Source: Halichoerus grypus (lineage: Eukaryota; Chordata; Mammalia; Carnivora; Phocidae). From it: 64,000 nucleotides of DNA. Of the stretch, positions 35,775 through 47,005 are shown piece after piece. The notes under the pieces were generated by a model. That model was not told the origin of the DNA, ran no database searches, and worked only from the letters and a program-made list of their open reading frames with translations. The stretch is taken from the NCBI RefSeq assembly GCF_964656455.1, contig NC_135722.1, positions 109,374,234 through 109,438,233 on the forward strand. The letters are read 5' to 3'. A program made the translations under genes and the position numbers. Position 1 is the first letter of the stretch; every line of letters starts with the position of its first letter.

Positions 35775-36010
35775 CTACTATTTACATAATGTTACACATT
35801 TACTAGCTTTCCATTTCATGCAATTTCACTGCAAGTCATTCAGTCATCCTAGTGCCCCCAAGATGTCAGTGAGGGGATGTGACCTCTCTCCCCACTTAGC
35901 AGTTAAACAAACTGAAGTTTTACAGAGTTTCTTGTCCAAGAGCTAACAGACAGCAAAGCAGGGCCTTGAGTCAGGGTCTTCTGACGCCACATTTCATGAT
36001 CTCTCCTCCT
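35775..36010 (+). mobile_element. MIR
   Basis: 'acatttactagctttccatt', 'aaacaaactgaagttttaca' and 'gtcttctgacgccacatt' suggest a diverged MIR, facing away from the MIR just upstream. Confidence 0.6.
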
Positions 36011-36950
36011 TGGGACTAAAACAGAGCCTTTCTTCTCCAAACTGAAAGAAGAGCAATCTTCCCAAAGAATAACAATGTTCTGTGATGATCCATCAGTGCT
36101 CATAAATTGGGACTAAGTACAGGATCTGTTGGCACCAGTGTCCTGAACGGGGGAACGCATGTTGGGGGGCGGGGGGGAGACTTATAACAGGAGACCTGTG
36201 ATTAGAAATGCCTCGCATTAAGCATCCCAGGGTAGAGTCCCCATGGAAAGGTCTGTCACACTGAAGCCCAGCCCTGGAAAGATGTTCACTGTCCTATTTC
36301 CACAATAGTATTTTTGCTTCTGCAGTACTTTTAGCACCTCTAGGTTTAATTTGAAATAGATTTTTAATTTAGTTTAACTAGGTACTGAACACCTAATTAA
36401 TACTTAAAGCACTTCAGTTTGGATCAGAATGAAGATGCCTACTAATAATATTTAATGATTATTTATGGCAATATTTCAAGAATGAGCTTTCTAATGGGTT
36501 TACATAAATATTTGACACAGCTTCATTATCTTTACAAATATGAATGGAGGCTGAAGAAATAATATTATTTCTCAGCAGGCATTCCTATCTAATAATGTGG
36601 TTGGTAAGTAGAATCCATTTGGAAAAACAAGATTTCATGCTCTTTCTAATGCAATTTCTATTTTTTGCTAATTCATCTGAGATTAGCCACTAAAATAGAA
36701 AACAAGCTCACCGTCAAGTCCTCCTCTTTGCTGTTCTCTCCTATTTATTTTTATAGACGTACAGAAGACATCAGGGTCAGATGTGCATTTTCAAAACACT
36801 TATTAATATGAAAACTGGCTGCTTCCAAACCTGCCTAACTCCTAACAGGGCCATCATTATCATTACTATTAGCAATCACAAATATTTGTGATTGTCTATT
36901 ATTTAGAAGTCATTATGCTAAGTTCTGGAAAAAAGAAAAAAGGAAGGTAC
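36011..36950. other. No gene; G-rich patch and palindrome
   Basis: Unassigned sequence with a G-rich cluster at 36149-36177 (runs of 5, 6 and 7 Gs) and a perfect 22-base palindrome at 36873-36894. Confidence 0.55.
36873..36894. repeat. 22-bp perfect palindrome
   Basis: CAATCACAAAT followed immediately by its exact reverse complement ATTTGTGATTG. There is no spacer. Confidence 0.95.
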
Positions 36951-37065
36951 TAGCTGTTATTTATGTCCTCCCAACTAGTATATAGATTCCATGGGAGTAA
37001 GGAACATGTTTTTTTCATTTATCTTTGTATTTTCTGAGCCTTCTGTCAGGCACAGACTAAGCAGT
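36951..37065 (+). mobile_element. L2 3'-end-like fragment
   Basis: 'tagattccatgggagtaagg', 'gtattttctgagccttct' and 'tcaggcacagactaagcag' resemble the L2 3' end. Diverged and tentative. Confidence 0.45.
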
Positions 37066-37068
37066 CTA

Positions 37069-37093
37069 GTTGTTGTTGTTGTTGTTGTTGTTT
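37069..37093 (+). repeat. (GTT)n microsatellite
   Basis: Eight GTT units directly after the L2-like fragment. Confidence 0.9.
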
Positions 37094-37269
37094 TCCAAAC
37101 AACAGATCTACAAAATTAAAATGATAATAATGATACCTCCCTGGCTGATATTACACCAATGCCCATCAGTATGATTGTAATAGTCGTTTAACCTCCATTC
37201 AGCTTGGCCAGCACTCATGATTTATATGTTGTCAAATATTTTGAATATCACTTAACGCCTACATAAAAA

Positions 37270-37350
37270 GTGCTCTAAATATTCAATGGTGTAATGCATG
37301 TAAAACACTTAGAAAAGTTTGAGTAAGTGTTAATAATAATGATGGTGCTA
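37270..37350 (-). mobile_element. MIR 5' half
   Basis: 'taatgcatgtaaaacactta', 'agtaagtgttaataataatg' is the complement of the MIR start. Confidence 0.55.
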
Positions 37351-37899
37351 AAGATTGGGATGATGATTAAACTTAGAAAAATGAACATAAGAGAAAAACT
37401 TACTAATTAAGCAGCACATTAATAACCAGGTGAATAAAGCAGCATGTTCTAGAAGTTCAGAAAAGAGAGGAATGTGGGGCCTAGTATGAACCAAGAAATA
37501 TGTATGAAATATATGATATTTGAAGAGGGCTTTGAAGAACTGGTATGACATGCTCACACAAATAAAAGAATTCACTTTTGCAGGTCCAATTACACAGCCA
37601 TAAAATTTCTATACTAAGTGATGGTACATTCACATAAAATGTTTTAAATTTCCAAAAGACAGTAAGATTGGGAGTTTTCAAAAATATAATAACATGTGAG
37701 ATATTTCAAAGGTAAATAAAATCACTATGTCCTGATTAGTTTATTCTACCCCCAAGTTTCTATAGTTTTTGTAATATTGAAGTCCTATGGAAATGGAAAA
37801 TATAAACTAAAGATTAAAAATGTGCATAAAGGTTAACATTTACCAAACATGCTTAGCAAATATAAAGAAATTACTCATCAATAATAGTTTAAATCATTC
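37351..37899. other. No gene or recognised repeat
   Basis: Very AT-rich unassigned sequence upstream of the old L1M. Confidence 0.45.
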
Positions 37900-39083
37900 A
37901 AAATTAAAATCTGATTAGAAGAAAACACGTAATTATCACTGGTGTAAAACAGAGACTATGAAACAAAAAAGGACAAATACTGACATAATGTTTTGAACAC
38001 TATATTGCTGGAATTGCAACATATATAGATGTGATATGTTTAACAATAATAGCACTAAGGAGGGAGATGAAATGGAACTAATTTGGAATGGAATTTACAT
38101 ATTTTACCAAATTAAGTGAGTATTAACTTAAAGTAGGTGGTGCTAAATTGAAATACATATGCCCCAGAACAACCACTAAGAAAATAACTCAAAAAATATA
38201 GTAAAAAATTTAATGAAATGGAATGCTAAGGAGGAACAAAGAGAAAAATACATGAGACACATGGAAAACAAATAAAAAATGGTAAATATAAATCCAACCA
38301 GAGCAAAAATTAGAATATATATAAGTGCACCAAGCAGTCCATCAAAAGGCAGATTATCAGACTAGATTTTGTATAAGTCCAACTATATGTAATATGCATA
38401 AGACACAATTTAGATTCAATGACACAAAAAAGCAGAGAGTAAAAAAAGATGAAAATATAGACATGCACATGATAGCTATAAGTGAGTGGTTATATATTTA
38501 ACACAAAAAAGATAAGACTTTAAGAAAAGAAATGTTAATAGAGTCAAATAACATGGCTTAATAGTAAAAATGTCAATTCATCAATAAGATATAACAATTA
38601 TAAACAGGTATGCACCTAACAACAGAGAACCACATACATGAAGCAAAAATGGAAAGACTTGAAAGGAGAAATATACAAAAATGAACAATAATAATTAGAG
38701 ATGTTAATGCCCAATTCTGTCAGTGATAGAACCTAAGCAGAAAATCACCAAGGATTTAGAAGATTGAACAACATTCTCAACTAAGTTTTGATAAATTTAA
38801 AAACATTAAAATAATTGAAAGTACGTTTCCCGACCACAGTGGAATTAATTAGATGTTTATAATAGAAAAGAATTAGATAAATCCTCAACAACTTAGAAAT
38901 AAATAACACTTCTAAATAATCCGTTATGTCAATCAAAGATAAAATCAAAAGGAATTTTGAAAATATGTTGAACTGAATTAAAACAAAAACAAAAGATATT
39001 ACAATTTATGTGCTGTAGCTAATGCAGCCCTTACAGAGAAATTTATAGATATAAATGCCTATATTAGAAAATAAGAGCTATCT

Positions 39084-39590
39084 AGAGGAGACAGGAAGAT
39101 GGCAGCAGAGTAGGAGGACCCTAGGCTCACCTCATCCCACTAATACAACTAGATAACTATTAAATGATCCTAAATACTCCAGAAATTGACCTGAAGACTG
39201 ACAGAACAAATTCCACAACAGAGGAAGAGAAGAGGCCACATCAAAGATGGTAGGAAGTGCAAAGACAAAGATGTGGTTTAGGCGAGAAATGGATCCTGGC
39301 TGCTGAGGAGGAGAAGGAGCTGAGGTCATGAAGAAAGACAAGAGGGAGAGAGAGAGAGAGGCACGGGGTTGAATTTCATGACTTCTTGCAACCAATGGGG
39401 CTTAATCCTGGAGTTTCAAAGGTCAGAGGGCTTGGCTGGATTAGAGCCTGGAGGGACTACACTGCTCTCAGAGACAAGCCGGCAAACAACTCGGGGGCAT
39501 ACAACAGGGAAGCAGCCCCATCTGCAGAGTGCCTGGGGCACACGGAGGAGAGAGTATTCACTCTTCTCTGAGTGCATCCCTGAGAGGCAG
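39084..39590 (+). promoter_or_regulatory. L1 5'UTR, partial, different type from the 21.6-kb copy
   Basis: Opens with AGATGGCAGCAGAGTAGGAG and continues 'ctaggctcacctcatcccac', unlike the leader at 21618. Corresponds to the canine-type L1 leader. It is cut short before ORF1. Confidence 0.75.
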
Positions 39591-42500
39591 TGTTTCTGGA
39601 GATGTTTATCACACAAATGGACATCAAAAGAAAGCCTGAGTAGCAATAATTACATTGTACAAACTAGACTTTACAACGAAGTCTGTAACAAGAAATAAGG
39701 AAGGACACTATATAATCATAAAGCGGACAATCCAACAAGAAAATATAACAATTATGAATATTTATGCACCCAAGATGGGAGCACCTAAATATATAGAACA
39801 GTTAATAACAAATATGAAGGAACTAATTGATAATAACACAATAATAGTAGGGGACTTTAACACCCTCCTTACAGCAATGGACAGATCATCTAAACAGAAA
39901 ATTAAATAAATAAATAAATACAAAATAAACAAGGAAACAATGGCTTTGAATGACACATTGGACTGGATGAACTTAACGGGTATATTCAGAATATTTCATC
40001 CTAAAGCAGCAGAACACACATTCTTTTCAAGGGCACATGCAACATTCTCCAGAATAGATCACATATTAGCCCAAAAAACAGGCCTCAACAAATACAAGAA
40101 GACTGAAGTCATGCCATGCACCTTTTCTGACCACAACACTGTAAAACTAGAAGTCAGCCACAAGGAAAAATCTGCAAAGACCACAAATACATGGAGGTTA
40201 AATAATATGCTACTAAACAATGAATGGGTCAGCAAGGAAATAAAAGAAGAAATTAAAAATATATGGAAACAAATGAAAATGAAAACACAATGGTCCAAAA
40301 TCTTTGGGATGCAGCAAAGGTGGTCCTAAGAGGAAGTATGTAGCAATACAGGCCTACCTCATGAAGCAAGAAAAATGTCAAATAAACAACTTAACCCTAC
40401 ACCTAAAGGAGCTAGAAAAAGAAAAAGAAATGAGGCTTAAAGCCAGTAGAAGGAAGGAAATAAAAAAAAAAAAATAGAGCAGAAATAAAGATAGAGAAAC
40501 TAAAAATATAATAAAATAGATCAATAAAACTAGGAGCTGGTTCTTTGAAAAAATAAATCAATAAACCTCTGACCAGACTTATCAAAAAAGAAAAGATAAA
40601 GGACCCAAATAAATAAAATCACAAATGAAAGAGGAGAGATCACAACCAACATCACAGAAATACAAACAATTCTAAGAGAATACTAAGAAAAATTATATGC
40701 CAACAAACTGGGCAATTTGGAAGAAACAGACAAATTCCTAAAAGCCTTCAAACTACGAAAACTGAAACAGGAAGAAATAGAAAACTTGCACAGACTGATA
40801 ACCCACAAAGAAATTGAATCAATAATCAGAAAACTCCCAACAAATAAAAGTCCAGGGCCAGATGGCTTCACAAACTCTACCAAACATTTAAGGAAGAGTT
40901 AATACCTATTCTTCTCAAATTATTCAAAAAAAAAATAGAAAAAGAATGAAAATTTCCAAATTCATTCTGAGGCCAGCATTATCCTGATACCAAAACCAGA
41001 CAAAGATTCCACTAAAAAAGAGACTACTGGCCAATATCTCTGATGAACATAGATGCAAAAATCCTCAACAAAATATTAGCAAACCAAATCCAACAAGGTA
41101 TTAAAAAAAACATTCACCATGATCAAGTGGGATTTATTCCTGAGTTGTAACAGTGATTCAATTTTCCCAAATCAATCAACATGATACATCACATCAATAA
41201 AAGAAAGGATAAGAACCATAGGATCATCTCAAAGATGCAGAAGAAGCATTTGACAAAGTAAAACATCCATTCATGTTAAAACCATAAACAAAGTAGGTTT
41301 AAATGGAACATTCCTCAGTATAATAAGGCCACCTATGAAACACCCACAGGTAATGTCATTCTAAATAGAGAGAAACTGAGAGCTTTTCCTCTATAGTCAG
41401 GAACAATATAGGGATGTCCACTCTGACCACTTTTATTCAGCATAGTACTGGAAGTCCTAGCCACAGCAATCAGACAACAACAACAAAAATATAAAGCATC
41501 CAGGGGCGCCTGGGTGGCTCAGTCGTTAAGCATCTGCCTTCGGCTCAGGTCATGATCCCAGGGTCCTGGGATCGAGCCCCGCATCGGGCTCCCTGCTCAG
41601 CGGGAAGCCTGCTTCTCCCTCTCCCACTCCCCCTGCTTATGTTCCTCTCTCGCTGTGTCTCTCTCTGTCAAATAAATAAATAAAATCTTTAAAAATATAT
41701 ATATATATATATAAAGCATCCAAATTGGTAAGGAAGAAGTCAAACTGTCACTATCTGCAGATGACATGATACTACATATAGAAAGCCCAAAAGAGCCCAC
41801 CAAAAACCTGCTAGAACTGATACACGAATTTAGTAAAGTTACGGGATACATCAATGTACAGAAATCTGTTGCATTTCTATACACCAATAATGAAGCAGTA
41901 GAAAGAGATATTAAGGAATCAATCCCATTTACAATTGTACCAAAAACAGTAAGAAACCTAGGAATAAACCTAACCAAAGGGGTAAAAAACCTATACTCTG
42001 AAAACTATAAAATAGTGCTGAAAGAAATTGAAGATGACACAAAGAAATGGAAAAACATTCCATGCTCATGGATTGAAAGAATATTATTAAAATTTCAGTA
42101 CTGCCCAAAGCAATCTACACATTTAATGCAATCCCTATCAAAATATTACCAGCATTTTCCACAGAGCTAGAACAAACAATCCTAAAATTTGTGTGGAACC
42201 ATAGAAGACCCTGAATAGACAAAGCAGTCTCGAAAAAGAAAAGCAAAGCTGGAGGCATTACAATTCTGGACTTCTAGCTATATTACAAAAGTGTAGTAGT
42301 CAAATAGTATGGTATTGGCACAAAAACAGACACATAGATCAATAGAACAGAATGGAAAACCCAGAAAGAAACCCACAACTCTATGGTCAACTAATCTTCG
42401 ACAAAGCAGGAAAGACTATCCAATGGGAAAAAGACAGTCTCTTCAACAAATGGTGTTGGGAAACATGGACAGAAACATGCAGAAGAATGAAACTTAACCA

Positions 42501-43457
42501 CTTTCTTACACCATACAAAAAAATAAATTCAAAATAGATCAAAGACCTAAATGAGAGACCTGAAACCACAAAATCCTAGAAGGGAACACAGGCAGTAACT
42601 TCTTTGACATGGGTCATAGAAACTTCTTCCTAGATAAGTCTCCTGAGGCAAGGGAAATAAAAGCAAAAATAAACTATTGTGACTACATCAAAATAAAAAG
42701 CTTCTGCACAGCGAAGGAAACAATCAGGCAACCTATGAAGTTGGAAAGGATATTTGTAAATGACATATCTGATAAAGGGTTAGTATCCACAATATATAAA
42801 GAACTTATAAAATGCGACATCCAAAGGAATAAGCAAATTTAAAAATGGGCTGAAGACATGAATAGACATTTTTCCAAAGAAGACATCCAGATGGCCAATA
42901 GACACATGAAGAGATGCTCAACATCACTCATCATCAGGAAAATGCAAATCAACACCCCAAGGAAGTATTACCTCACAACTGTAAGATTGGCTAAAATCAA
43001 CAACACAGGAAACAACAGGTGTTGGCTAGGATGTGGAGAAAGGGGAACCCTCTTACACTGTTGGTGGGAATGCAAGCTGGTGCAGCCACTCTGGAAAACA
43101 GTATGGAGGGTCCTCAAAAAGTTAAAAATAGAACTACCCTAAGACCCAGTAATTGCACTACTAGGTATTTCTCCAAAGGATACAAAAATACTAATTCAAA
43201 AGGATACATGCACCCCAATGTTTAAAGCAGCATTATCTACAATGGCCAAATTATGGAAACAGCCCAAGTATCCATGGATTGATGAATGCATAAAGAAGTG
43301 GTGTATATATACAATGGAATATTACTCAGCCATAAAAAGGAATGAAATCTTGCCATTTGCAATGACATGGATGGAGCTAGAGAGTATAATGCTAAGTGAA
43401 ATAAGTCAGTCAGAGAAAGACAAATACCATATAATTTTACTCATATGTGGAATTTAA
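39591..43457 (+). pseudogene. L1 ORF2 lacking its N-terminus, broken, with SINE insertion
   Basis: Starts within the endonuclease, lacking roughly the first 55 codons. The endonuclease motif is preserved as VGDFNTLL near 39848, and DHILAQKTGLN follows near 40063. RT motifs include NKSPGPDGF near 40849 and SADDMILH near 41756, where Ser replaces the usual Phe before ADD. The C-terminal Cys/His motif [19 protein letters not shown] is intact near 43021. Many stops and frameshifts occur, including a TAAA expansion near 39904, and a SINE sits just before the catalytic motif. The last frame stops at 43455. Not functional. Confidence 0.85.
41503..41708 (+). mobile_element. Carnivore SINE inside L1 RT region
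   Basis: Clean full copy with GGGGCGCCTGGGTGGCTCAG head and AAATAAATAAATAAAATCTTT plus AT-rich tail. An exact 14-base TSD, atataaagcatcca, lies at 41489-41502 and 41709-41722. Confidence 0.97.
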
Positions 43458-43665
43458 AAAACAAATAAACAAAGGGAAAAAAGAGAGACAGACAAATCAA
43501 GAAAGATTCTGAACTCTAGAGAACACACTGATGGTGACCAGACAGGAGTGCACCTGTCGTGATGAGCACCAGGTGATGTATGGAAGTGTTGAATCAGTAT
43601 ATTGTACATCTGAAACTAATATTATACTGTATGTTAACTATACTGGAATTTAAATGAAAAAAAAG
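43458..43665 (+). other. L1 3'UTR and A-tail
   Basis: 'gaacacactgatggtgacca', 'gatgagcaccaggtgatgta', 'aaactaatattatactgtat' are the carnivore L1 3' end; it closes with an A-rich tail. Its 3'UTR lacks the long G run of the 21.6-kb element. Confidence 0.8.
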
Positions 43666-44289
43666 AAGATCCATCTCAAATAAATAGCCTACGCTTCTTA
43701 AGAAACTGAAAAAGAAAAAAAAATAAGGAAACCAACTGAAAGTCAGCAAAAGGAAAGAAATAGGGAAGATCTGAACTGAAATCAATAAAACAGAAAGCAG
43801 AAAAATAATCAAAACAAATAATGAAGCTAAGAAATAGTTCTTTTGTTAATCTACAAAACTGACAAGCTTTAGCTAAGCTGACCAGGGAAAAAAGAAGACA
43901 CACTGAAATCAGGGATGGAACAGATACATCACTTCCAATCCTACTAAAATTAAAAGAATTATAAAGAAACAGTATAAACAAATTTATTCCAATAAAATTA
44001 GGAAATTTAGATAAAATAGACAAATTTCTAAAACATGTAAATCACCAAAGCAACTAGAAAAGAAATAGAAATATGAATAGTTCTAAACCAAGTAAAGAAA
44101 TTGATTTTTTTTTAAATGAATTTTTTAATGTTCCCATAAAGAAAATTCAAGGACAGATGGCTTCACTGATGATTTCTATCAAATATTAAAACAATACCAA
44201 TCCTCCATAAACTCTACAAAATGGAGAGAGAACACTTCACAATCCAATCTTTTAGCCCAGTATTTTCCTTATGCTAAAGTCACACAAAG

Positions 44290-44485
44290 GGGCACCTGTG
44301 TGGCTCAGTTGGTTGAGCATCTTCCTGTGGCTCAGATCGTGATCCCAGGACCCTGGGATCGAGCCCTGCATGGGGCTCCTTGCTCAGCGGGGAGCCTGCT
44401 TCTCCTTCTCCTTCCCTTCTGCCTGCTGGTCTGCCTGCCTGTGCACTACCAAATAAATAAATAAAATCTTAAAAAAAAATAAAAA
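44290..44485 (+). mobile_element. Carnivore SINE inside old L1M, exact 15-bp TSD
   Basis: GGGCACCTGTGTGGCTCAGT head. A perfect 15-base TSD, taaagtcacacaaag, lies at 44275-44289 and 44486-44500. Confidence 0.97.
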
Positions 44486-44669
44486 TAAAGTCACACAAAG
44501 ATATCACAGGAAAACAAAACAAAACAAAACCCTACAATGGATTAATATCCTTCATGAGTACATACTACAAAGTCCTTAGCAAAATATTACCAATTAAATT
44601 CAATATATAAAAAAGATAACATACCGTGACCAAGCTCAGTTTGTCCCAGGAATGAAAAGACTGGTGTGA

Positions 44670-44778
44670 CACATGATGTCATGAGCCTTGGGTGTTACAG
44701 ACAACTGATGAATCACTGAACCCTACCTCTGAAATTAGTAATACACTATATGGTAATTAATTGAATTTAAATAAAAAA
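44670..44778 (+). mobile_element. Very short L1 3' end insertion
   Basis: 'gagccttgggtgttacagac', 'tgaatcactgaaccctacct', 'aatacactatatggtaatta' is the last ~100 bases of a carnivore L1 3'UTR with A-rich tail, sitting within old L1M text that continues on both sides. Confidence 0.75.
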
Positions 44779-45310
44779 TCAGTTAATATTATGCACAATA
44801 CTAACAGAAAAAAGGCAAAATCCAAATGATAATAATCACAGACAAAACATTTGTCAAAACTCATTACTCATTTGTGAAAAAAAAATGCTCAGAGACTAGG
44901 AATAGAAGGGTATTTCCTCAATCTTGTAAAGGATTCCAAGAAAAACCTACAGCTTCCTCCGTACCCAATGGTGACCGAATGCTTTCTCCCAGAAATGAGG
45001 CATCAGATGGCACAGCTCGGTGGCCTCAGTAGAAACCACAGAGCTCACAGAACCTACAATAATTAGTATTTGGCCCATAGGAGAAAAAGGCTGTGGATCC
45101 CTATGTTACACAAAAGAAGCCACCTACAAAAATGCCCCACATACTGTATGATTGCACTTATATGGAATTTCAAAAGGACAGAGAGCAAATCTGTGGTTGT
45201 CTGGGCCTGGCAGGAGGAGAATATGGATTGATTGCAAAAGTCTCTAAAACTGTGCCTTTACGATGTACTGAAATATATAAATTACACTTCAATAAACTGT
45301 TAAAAATAAA

Positions 45311-45777
45311 CAAGCTCCACTCATTGTAATTGTTCTCTATGTCTCTTAGGGATGCTTCCTTCAAGAGAAGCCCTGCCTCTACACCTCCTTTTCTTTTTCT
45401 TTTCCAGAAATGTTTAAAATAGTTCATAATCTGGATACACGCATTTCCTTTCTTAAGGTATCATTTAAGTTGCTTCTATATTCTCTTTTACTATAAATGG
45501 CAAATAGCTAGAGGCTTAATTAAATGTTAGTTTACCTGCTTTTGCCAGAATTCTTCATACATAGTGCAAGATATTTTAAGTAAAATTATTTTTATAACAA
45601 AAATTATAAAGGAACTATAATCCAACACCCTAAAGCAATCAAGAGAATTAAGGAAATACTTGAATAAAAACTAAGAAACTGCATTTGCCAAATATACATA
45701 TACATATATTTACCAAAGAGACATCTAACATATACTCTTCATATACCATATACTATATTTGAAGCTAAAAGTATAAC
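45311..45777. other. No gene or recognised repeat
   Basis: AT-rich unassigned sequence before a SINE. Confidence 0.45.
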
Positions 45778-45789
45778 AAAGCATCTTGA

Positions 45790-46000
45790 GGGCGCCTGGG
45801 TGGCTCAGTTGGTTAGGCGACTGCCTTCGGCTCGGGTCATGATCCTGGAGTCTCTGGATCGAGTCCCGCGTCGGGCTCCCTGCTCGGCGGGGAGTCTGCT
45901 TCTCCCTCTGACCCTCCCGACCCTCCCCCCTCTCATGCTCGCTCTGTCTCTCTCTCTCAAATAAATAAAATCTTAAAAAACAAACAAACAAACAAAAAAA
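45790..46000 (+). mobile_element. Carnivore SINE, young-looking subtype
   Basis: Subtype with 'gatcctggagtctctggatc', 'ctgctcggcggggagtctgc' and 'ctctgaccctcccgaccct'. A 12-base exact TSD, aaagcatcttga, lies at 45778-45789 and 46001-46012. CAAA-rich tail. Confidence 0.97.
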
Positions 46001-46012
46001 AAAGCATCTTGA

Positions 46013-46781
46013 TAGTTATCAATAGCAGCTTCTCCAACATAGAAAATACTAGAAGAGGGAAGAAGAAAACTTATTTTAACAGAATCCCATCTACAACCCA
46101 GAAGTAAAGTTCAAAATAATTTATTTTCATATTGGTTACTACACTTTCATTTTTAAAATAAATATGATACAGAAAAAATATCATAGTTTTCTTATGTTCG
46201 AGATTACATTTGTAACTTGAAGAATTACAAGGAACATAGATTACTGAAACTAAGTAAAAACGTATCATTAAAATTTATTGCTAAACATAACAAAGATTTT
46301 TGAAGACCTAAAAAAATTTTTAAAAATATCTATTATGATTTCTGTCCTATAATGCTCACAGCAATAACTTATTGGTCATGTTTTTGAATTTTTATAGCTT
46401 ATGGAATATATTTAATTTTGTTAATATTATTTGCCAGAGGAAACTAATATTTCAACATTAAAAGTCATTTAAAAACTTCTTAAGGTCAAAGTCTAAGAAA
46501 GAAGATTTAATCTAGTAATTATTTTTTAAAAGGACCACAATTATCAGATCACTGAAAATGTCATAAACATTTCCGTTTCCATGAAAGCAAAATATGTAAT
46601 TATTTTACAAAAACTACTTTAATGCAAATTACTTAAAGTACTCATTTACTGTGATTAAAATTTGAATTTTCTATTATTTAATCTCAAAAATTTGAGTAAA
46701 TTGTTTATGTGTCTCATTATTACTGTTATAAAAAAATCATGTATTTTTTAATTTTTGTCACGAGAAAGGGCACCTATTTTC
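46013..46781. other. No gene or recognised repeat
   Basis: Very AT-rich unassigned sequence. Confidence 0.5.
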
Positions 46782-46793
46782 AAATACAGTACA

Positions 46794-46993
46794 TGGGTGC
46801 CTGGGTGGCTCAGTTGTTAAGTGTCTGCCTTCAGCTCAGGTCATGATCTCAGGGTCCTGGGATCAAGCCCCAGATCGGGCTCCCTGCTCAGCAGGAAGCC
46901 TGCTTCTCCCTCTCCTGCTCCCCCTGCTTGTGTTCCCTCTTTCGCTGTGTCTCTCTCTGTGAAATAAATAAATAAAATCTTTGTTAAAAAAAA
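46794..46993 (+). mobile_element. Carnivore SINE
   Basis: GGGTGCCTGGGTGGCTCAG head and AAATAAATAAATAAAATCTTT tail. TSD aaatacagtaca (46782-46793) and aaatacggtaca (46994-47005), one mismatch. Confidence 0.96.
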
Positions 46994-47005
46994 AAATACG
47001 GTACA

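Larger units (their letters stand above)
39084..43665 (+). mobile_element. Carnivore L1 with 5'UTR joined directly to ORF2
   Basis: It begins with a canine-type L1 5'UTR (CAGGAAGATGGCAGCAGAGTAG at 39091) and ends with the carnivore L1 3'UTR and A-tail. The flanks aagagctatct (39073-39083) and aagatccatct (43666-43676) look like a diverged 11-base TSD, and removing the element rejoins the old L1M. ORF1 and the start of ORF2 are absent: near 39590 the 5'UTR passes straight into the ORF2 endonuclease region. Confidence 0.85.
37900..45310 (+). mobile_element. Old L1M, host of a nested insertion stack
   Basis: Three pieces of one old element. 37900-39083 holds the ORF1-ORF2 spacer and the ORF2 endonuclease part ('cagattatcagactagattt', 'tataacaattataaacaggt'). 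43666-44965 holds the endonuclease-RT linker and early RT ('caggaatgaaaagactggt', 'ggattccaagaaaaacctac'). 45085-45310 is the 3'UTR ('cttatatggaatttcaaaag', 'acttcaataaactgttaaaa'). Interrupted by the L1 at 39084-43665, a SINE at 44290 and an L1 end at 44670; part of RT to the ORF2 end is missing. No open frame remains. Left boundary approximate. Confidence 0.75.

Noticed and set aside
41597..41977. 126-codon minus-strand frame in the nested L1
   Set aside because: It is the antisense of L1 ORF2 fused to an antisense SINE; SINE-derived frames such as 'LFERER' recur elsewhere (45725, 60833) for the same reason.
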